From Flavobacteriales bacterium (GTDB lineage Bacteria > Bacteroidota > Bacteroidia > NS11-12g > UBA9320), in NCBI GenBank assembly GCA_020635355.1, contig JACJZW010000013.1, positions 20,944 to 84,943 on the forward strand: 64,000 nt of DNA, written 5' to 3'. Of the stretch, positions 59,364 through 64,000 are shown piece by piece. Every line of letters starts with the position of its first letter. Position 1 is the first letter of the stretch. A model generated the notes under the pieces. It was given only the letters and a program-made list of their open reading frames with translations, was not told where the DNA came from and searched no databases. The position numbers and the translations under genes were made by a program.

Positions 59364-62300
59364 CTACCGTATCATGTTAAGAGTACCGGTAAACTCGTAT
59401 TCACCACCTGTATCGCTGATCACATTGACGCGATAGGCAAAGATGCCTCCTTGGCACAATTCACCCAGATAATATCCGCTCCAACGTTCATTGATATCTC
59501 GTGAGTAGTACACTACCTCCCCCCATCGGTTCACAATTTCAATTTCGAAGGACGAAACATTGTTTCCCTTCACGCCAAACGACTCATTAATTTCAGGTCC
59601 TTTGCGATTAGGCGAAAATGCATTCGGGATAAATAACTGGATATCTTGTTCAACAATAACGTTGCGCGTAGCCACATCGGTACAGCCACGCTCATCCGTT
59701 ACGGTCATGGTTACCCGATAGGTGGCCGTATCACCAACGAAGAAGAAAGTAGGTGATGGCTGAGTAGAGGTATCGCGCTTGAGATACGTTCCAAAATTCC
59801 ATAGGTAACTCAGGTCTCCATACCCTGTACTTGCATTAGTAAATCGAACTAAAGGCAACCGAACTGAAACCGGTTCATCCGGATTCATTGTAAAGGATGC
59901 ATGCGGCGATTGATAAACCGTTAGAATACTGTCGAACCGGAATGCCGACCAACAACCATATTGGGTGGCAACGGAAACATCCACATTGTAAATTCCCTCA
60001 TGTTCAAAGAGATGATCTGGTTGTTTTCCTTTGGATAGGTTATCGTTGGAATGGATGTCGTTATATGTCCAGGACACATTTGCCTTATCCCAGTCTACCT
60101 CACTGTTCAGATCAAATCCGCTGTTCAAATGATAGGGTGTACACCCCACCAAGGAATCAACCGGTAGTTGAATGTCTCCAAGTGGTCGGACATTAATTTT
60201 AAAAGATTCCTGTTCCGATGGACATGGACTTATTCCCGCTTTTAGCAGATTGAGATTGATCACACCATTGGGTTTATTGGCAGCCGATGGGCGGATCACA
60301 AACGATCCAAAATCGGTATTCTCAAACCGGAATGTATCCTCATTGGTCCAGAATGTCATGATTCCCCGATCGGCACGAATGGCATCAATTCGAAGAGAGT
60401 CGTTTTCACACAGGGATGCTGGAATGGCCGGATAGGTGAATCGAGGTGCTTTCACCACTTCCACCGAAAAGTCATAACGAAAATCACAGCCGTTTGAACT
60501 CAATTCATATCGCAACTGAGTAGGACCGGATAAGTCCTGAACAATTAACTCATCATTCACCACATGAGTACCTCGGAACTCACCAGGATCAGGTGTTGCA
60601 GATAATGCTAATTGCCCTTCACTGGAACAAATGGAATCAGGAATATTGAACGTAATGGTCGGACGACATTTGATGTCGAAGAACACATCCTTGGTTCCAA
60701 AACAACCGAATTGATCGTAGGTGTACGTTGCTTTAAAGCTTCCACAGTACTCGGGATCAATGTGATTTTCAATCAGTTCATCGTAGTTATCGAAACTGCT
60801 CCACATCCCACCTTTGGGCACAATATTGAAGATGTCCGACAAGTGACGGTTATCGCCCTGACAGATTTCCGAAACACCATCCACCGTAAAATCGAGGCTT
60901 TTGGTTAAGTGAAGGGTTGTACTCGCACTTCGTTGACATCCTGCTTCATTGGTGATGAGCACATCAATTTGGTTCTCTCCGTCCAGAAGGGTGCTTAATT
61001 CGGTCAGGTATTTTTTATCCGTGAGCGATACCAAATCTGTTCGACCGTTAATGGTCCAATCCACCGTATAGGGTTCCAGGCCAAAGGGTTTCTCTACCAC
61101 AATAGCCATATTAAACGGTCCGCTTTGATTACAGATGGTTAACTCCTTTAATACGAGATCCGGAATTGGATGAATTCGAAAACATAGCGTGTCAACAGAT
61201 TGACAATGATTGGTTTCGTTTTCAACGGTATAGGACTGACACAATTCATGCAGGTTGGCAGAATCCAATTCAGTCATATCCACCACACTTGAATCCAATG
61301 TACCGTGACCTATTGCAATCCAGGTCCCTCCCTTGGGCGACACATAGTCCATCAAATCGATGTTGGGTCCGTAACAAACATCCAGCGGGCTATCAAACTG
61401 AATATCCGGGCCGGTGTTGATTTCCGGTGCAAAATTGGTGGTGCTGATACACTTTAATCCGGAGTACCGTCCGAATGAAGATACCTTAATTCCATCCTCA
61501 TACTGATCAACAGCGGTTAAATCGGTAAAGTATTGCTTTCCTTTTTGAATGTGGACTCCATGATAGGACCAGATGGTTGAATCAATCGAAGCACCATTGG
61601 GTTCCGATGTTTTGGCCGTCAACTCCATGGTTCCCCCCAAACAGTAGCTGTTGTCATGCAGAATTTCCAACCGCAAGCCATTTTTATCGTCCTCCGAAAT
61701 CACGAATGAATCTACCTTGACGGCAGAGCATCCGAAGTTCGACAAGACCTTGGTGTTGACGTGGTACTTCCCGGATTTGGGCACAAAGAAGGTATCCTGA
61801 GCTTTGATATTTTCATACACCGGATCCATATTCCATTTCCAGAGCTGGTAAACTGAATCTAATACGGTATTGTTGGTTACGGCTATTTTATGCGCCACAT
61901 TGCCACACCAAAGCTGTTTTCGATTTGTTTTGAATTCGGGCAAGGCATGCACGTATACATTGAAGACCGCGGAACTTCTACCTTGAAGCGGACAATTATC
62001 GTCCGTCATGGATACCATTAACTTGTAGGGTTTATTCCGAACGTCTGTAGATGACGTGTTCCAGGAAACCATCAGTTTAGCATAAGGTGCCTGCGCAATG
62101 GATTGTTGGTTGATGGAACCCGATGTAAACTCGGCATCCCATTCGAAGTTCACGCTGTTCTGGCTCCCTTTGGATCCATCTGGATACACAAACACATCAT
62201 CATTGGCATTTATTTCCAGTTCCAACTTATCTCCGGCACACACATGGATATCTCGATCCGATACCGTAAACTCCGGATTGTTGTTGTCCGACTGAACCGT

Positions 62301-63224
62301 AAGCACCTGAATATCTCTTCGAACGATACTTATTAAGGTATACCCGCTTCCGATTTTTCGGTATCGGTACATTTCATACACGATTACCGCCTTCTCATTG
62401 GTTTTAACCGGGGTAAAAACATTCATTCCGGTTATCGGATTAAACCAGTTACCGATGGGTGGATCGGCTGATGGATCAGCCGTACATGGCGTTGAGCCAT
62501 TGCACCAAACCGTCATTGGACGATCCTTGGTATAACCGGTTGAATACGTAATGGTTGTGTTGTGATCTTCCAATGGAGTCCCCAACTTATATACGATGGA
62601 ATCGGTTGTAGAAACGATGTCGGAGAACGGCATACGAACCGGTTGATTCGCTGCCAGAATTAAGTCCGGATACTTGGTCAAATGATCCGTGCTATGCGTT
62701 TCAGATGGATTGATGAATGCATAGTTGTAAAAGCTTTTGTTCTGCCCATTGATGTTGTCGATGTCATCAGCTCGGTCAAAAACTTTTACGAAGAGGTCAA
62801 ACCCGCAACTGGCCGCACTGGAATATTTGTCAAAATCTACTACGGCATAAAAAACATGGGCTTCAATTCCGTGGGAGTATCGGTTAGATCCGGTGTCACA
62901 TGCTGTTTTTATGGAAGAACATACCGGAACAATTTGCTTGATATCGGTTCGGGTTAGTTTAAAATTATCGAGTACACTGGGCGAACACGAATACTTGTCG
63001 GACCGTTGAACGTACAAATCAAACCCTCCGCAATCCTGGGTGCTTGTTCCACCTCCACCCCCTGCCAGCTTACATTCGTTGCAGTCGCGATAGATGGTGA
63101 CCCAGACCTTATACTCAAGATTTGAAAGATGTTCGTACGTAATTTCACCACCTAGAATATGTGTAGCATGCGACACACTGATCGCTGCCAAATACACAAA
63201 AACGATGGCTACCAGTTTCCTCAC
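59364..63224 (-). CDS. T9SS type B surface protein with PKD domains
   Basis: A 1286-residue exported protein starting at GTG 63224, with a signal peptide ending ISVSHA. The N-terminal THILGGEITYEHLSNLEYKV, WVTIYRDCNE and the following 320 residues match the N-terminal module of many Bacteroidota gliding-motility-associated proteins. Residues about 325-1080 carry Ig-like repeats. PKD domains lie near 1085-1195 (HLFEHEGIYNVDVSVATQYG, FTNASTGYGDLSYLWNFG). The last 90 residues (IPNAFSPNRKGPEINESFG, VNRWGEVVYYS, GGIFAYRVNV) are the type B sorting domain, with a variant Pro-Glu-Ile-Asn in place of Gly-Asp-Gly. It follows a similar gene on the same strand but is separated by a terminator and has its own promoter-like box (TACTTTAG). 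Confidence 0.9.
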   Translation of the reverse strand: MRKLVAIVFVYLAAISVSHATHILGGEITYEHLSNLEYKVWVTIYRDCNECKLAGGGGGTSTQDCGGFDLYVQRSDKYSCSPSVLDNFKLTRTDIKQIVPVCSSIKTACDTGSNRYSHGIEAHVFYAVVDFDKYSSAASCGFDLFVKVFDRADDIDNINGQNKSFYNYAFINPSETHSTDHLTKYPDLILAANQPVRMPFSDIVSTTDSIVYKLGTPLEDHNTTITYSTGYTKDRPMTVWCNGSTPCTADPSADPPIGNWFNPITGMNVFTPVKTNEKAVIVYEMYRYRKIGSGYTLISIVRRDIQVLTVQSDNNNPEFTVSDRDIHVCAGDKLELEINANDDVFVYPDGSKGSQNSVNFEWDAEFTSGSINQQSIAQAPYAKLMVSWNTSSTDVRNKPYKLMVSMTDDNCPLQGRSSAVFNVYVHALPEFKTNRKQLWCGNVAHKIAVTNNTVLDSVYQLWKWNMDPVYENIKAQDTFFVPKSGKYHVNTKVLSNFGCSAVKVDSFVISEDDKNGLRLEILHDNSYCLGGTMELTAKTSEPNGASIDSTIWSYHGVHIQKGKQYFTDLTAVDQYEDGIKVSSFGRYSGLKCISTTNFAPEINTGPDIQFDSPLDVCYGPNIDLMDYVSPKGGTWIAIGHGTLDSSVVDMTELDSANLHELCQSYTVENETNHCQSVDTLCFRIHPIPDLVLKELTICNQSGPFNMAIVVEKPFGLEPYTVDWTINGRTDLVSLTDKKYLTELSTLLDGENQIDVLITNEAGCQRSASTTLHLTKSLDFTVDGVSEICQGDNRHLSDIFNIVPKGGMWSSFDNYDELIENHIDPEYCGSFKATYTYDQFGCFGTKDVFFDIKCRPTITFNIPDSICSSEGQLALSATPDPGEFRGTHVVNDELIVQDLSGPTQLRYELSSNGCDFRYDFSVEVVKAPRFTYPAIPASLCENDSLRIDAIRADRGIMTFWTNEDTFRFENTDFGSFVIRPSAANKPNGVINLNLLKAGISPCPSEQESFKINVRPLGDIQLPVDSLVGCTPYHLNSGFDLNSEVDWDKANVSWTYNDIHSNDNLSKGKQPDHLFEHEGIYNVDVSVATQYGCWSAFRFDSILTVYQSPHASFTMNPDEPVSVRLPLVRFTNASTGYGDLSYLWNFGTYLKRDTSTQPSPTFFFVGDTATYRVTMTVTDERGCTDVATRNVIVEQDIQLFIPNAFSPNRKGPEINESFGVKGNNVSSFEIEIVNRWGEVVYYSRDINERWSGYYLGELCQGGIFAYRVNVISDTGGEYEFTGTLNMIR

Positions 63225-63262
63225 GACTCAGAAAGACACTAAAGTACGGATTTTTTTAAACA

Positions 63263-63292
63263 AGAAAGCAGTGGTGACCACCACTGCTTTCT
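63263..63292 (-). terminator. terminator between two T9SS type B genes
   Basis: A perfect 13-bp inverted repeat (agaaagcagtggt / accactgctttct) with a 4-base loop, followed on the minus strand by TGTTT. It lies about 20 bases after the stop codon of the upstream gene and insulates the gene at 59364-63224 from it. Confidence 0.9.
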
Positions 63293-63310
63293 AACATTTT
63301 ATGCCTCGGG

Positions 63311-64000
63311 CTATCGGATCAGGGTTACTGTTCCGCTATACGAGTAGGGTTCTCCGCTCCAACTTACTACTTCCAGGTAGTAAGCATAAACGTCTTGCTG
63401 ACAAGGTAATCCTTTGTAGGTACCATCCCATTTCTCATCTCGCTTGGTGGTTTCGAACAATCGTTCACCCCATCGGTTGAAGATGATCATATGGTAGGTT
63501 TGAACACCATCGTTCACTACCGCCTTGAAACCATCATTGTCCTGAGGCCCGCCACCATCTGGTGAGAAAGCGTTCGGAATGAAGACCAGGATATCCGGAC
63601 CGATAATTACAGGGTAAGTGAACTGATCGGTACAAAGGTGATTGGTAACAATGTTCAAGGTAACAGTGTACTGACCGGTATCAGCCGGGTAGAAGAACGT
63701 AGGATTAACCTCGGTTGAGGTATCATCAACTGCTGTTGGCACACCGAAGTCCCAGAGGTAATCTTGAATGGTTGCTCCCAAAATATTTGGTACAGTAGAC
63801 TCATTGGTAAACCGGAATCGAGGTAAGGCAGCTGTTGTGCTGTTGTTCGGATCCGGCGTAAACAAGGCCGTTGGGATTGGGTATACATCGATATCCAGAC
63901 TCAGTGTGGTATCACAACCAAAGGCTGAGGTGAGTTTCAATGTAGCGGTATTTGTTCCGTCTACGGTGTACTGATGGCTTGGACTTTGAACATTGTCTGT
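63311..64000 (-). CDS. T9SS type B protein, C-terminal part (5' end outside window)
   Basis: The frame is open to the edge of the window, so only the last 229 residues are seen. They comprise the end of one Ig-like domain (SAFGCDTTLSLDIDVYP), a PKD domain (ALFTPDPNN, FRFTNESTVP, DYLWDFGVPTAVDD, TGQYTVTLNIVTNHLCTD) and the type B sorting domain (FIPNAFSPDGGGPQDNDGF, FNRWGERLFETT, DVYAYYLEVV, GTVTLIR). The PKD-plus-sorting module is closely similar in layout to that of the gene downstream. The variant DGGGPQDNDG in the calcium-like loop parallels the neighbour's NRKGPEINES, suggesting the two are paralogues. Confidence 0.9.
   Translation of the reverse strand, partial: TDNVQSPSHQYTVDGTNTATLKLTSAFGCDTTLSLDIDVYPIPTALFTPDPNNSTTAALPRFRFTNESTVPNILGATIQDYLWDFGVPTAVDDTSTEVNPTFFYPADTGQYTVTLNIVTNHLCTDQFTYPVIIGPDILVFIPNAFSPDGGGPQDNDGFKAVVNDGVQTYHMIIFNRWGERLFETTKRDEKWDGTYKGLPCQQDVYAYYLEVVSWSGEPYSYSGTVTLIR

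Overview
The window is a stretch of chromosome from a member of the Bacteroidota, most likely a free-living, gliding flavobacterium-type organism of moderate GC. The grounds are: at least four proteins end in the gliding-motility-associated C-terminal domain (type B sorting signal of the type IX secretion system, T9SS), and two end in the type A signal. Many genes are preceded by the Bacteroidota -7 promoter box TAnnTTTG, often only 3 to 12 bases from the start codon. The order relA/spoT, fur, purA and the pairing of guaA with a periplasmic-binding-protein-like lipoprotein also fit flavobacteria. No rRNA, tRNA, IS element, prophage or CRISPR array was seen.

Layout. 1-5.7 kb: 5' part of a RecQ helicase and a 1439-residue secreted beta-propeller/Ig-like protein. 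5.8-12.9 kb: a GT-C-like membrane protein, an MmcQ/YjbR protein, a fasciclin lipoprotein, an rRNA methyltransferase, and guaA with its overlapping lipoprotein. 13-16.5 kb: a histidine kinase/response regulator pair, a cytochrome b5-like protein and a CPBP-like membrane protein. 16.7-20.3 kb: rpiB, tatC, fabG, a lipoprotein and pepE. 20.5-23.1 kb: an ECF sigma / anti-sigma / envelope protein operon. 23.4-31.4 kb: a rightward run of seven genes (methyltransferase, PAP2 phosphatase, ZIP transporter, T9SS fibronectin-like protein, M48 peptidase, barrel-like protein, lipoprotein). 31.4-33.4 kb: enoyl-CoA hydratase and class III aminotransferase. 33.4-36.6 kb: an operon of TIGR00266 protein, subtilisin and barrel-like protein. 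36.6-41.3 kb: a small lipoprotein, a TonB-dependent receptor, a barrel protein and a YgiD-type dioxygenase. 41.4-46.8 kb: a T9SS protein and a three-gene lipid-linked sugar module. 46.8-50.9 kb: purA, fur, relA/spoT. 51-64 kb: three very large T9SS type B surface proteins, with a 140-bp tandem repeat array between two convergent ones.

The coding part is mostly cell-surface biology (T9SS cargo, envelope proteases, outer-membrane barrels, lipoproteins, glycan-lipid enzymes) mixed with housekeeping genes. The least explained sequence is intergenic. One component is a family of short degenerate tandem arrays, dominated by a strict 7-bp unit (GGATKCG or GGATGRG) that recurs in at least eight gaps and often forms a G-quadruplex pattern. 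The other is the 140-bp array at 58.4-59.2 kb, whose units keep exactly the same length, alternate in type and each carry two possible hairpins. Palindromes overlapping or adjoining the promoters of the dioxygenase gene, relA/spoT and a T9SS gene are plausible operators.
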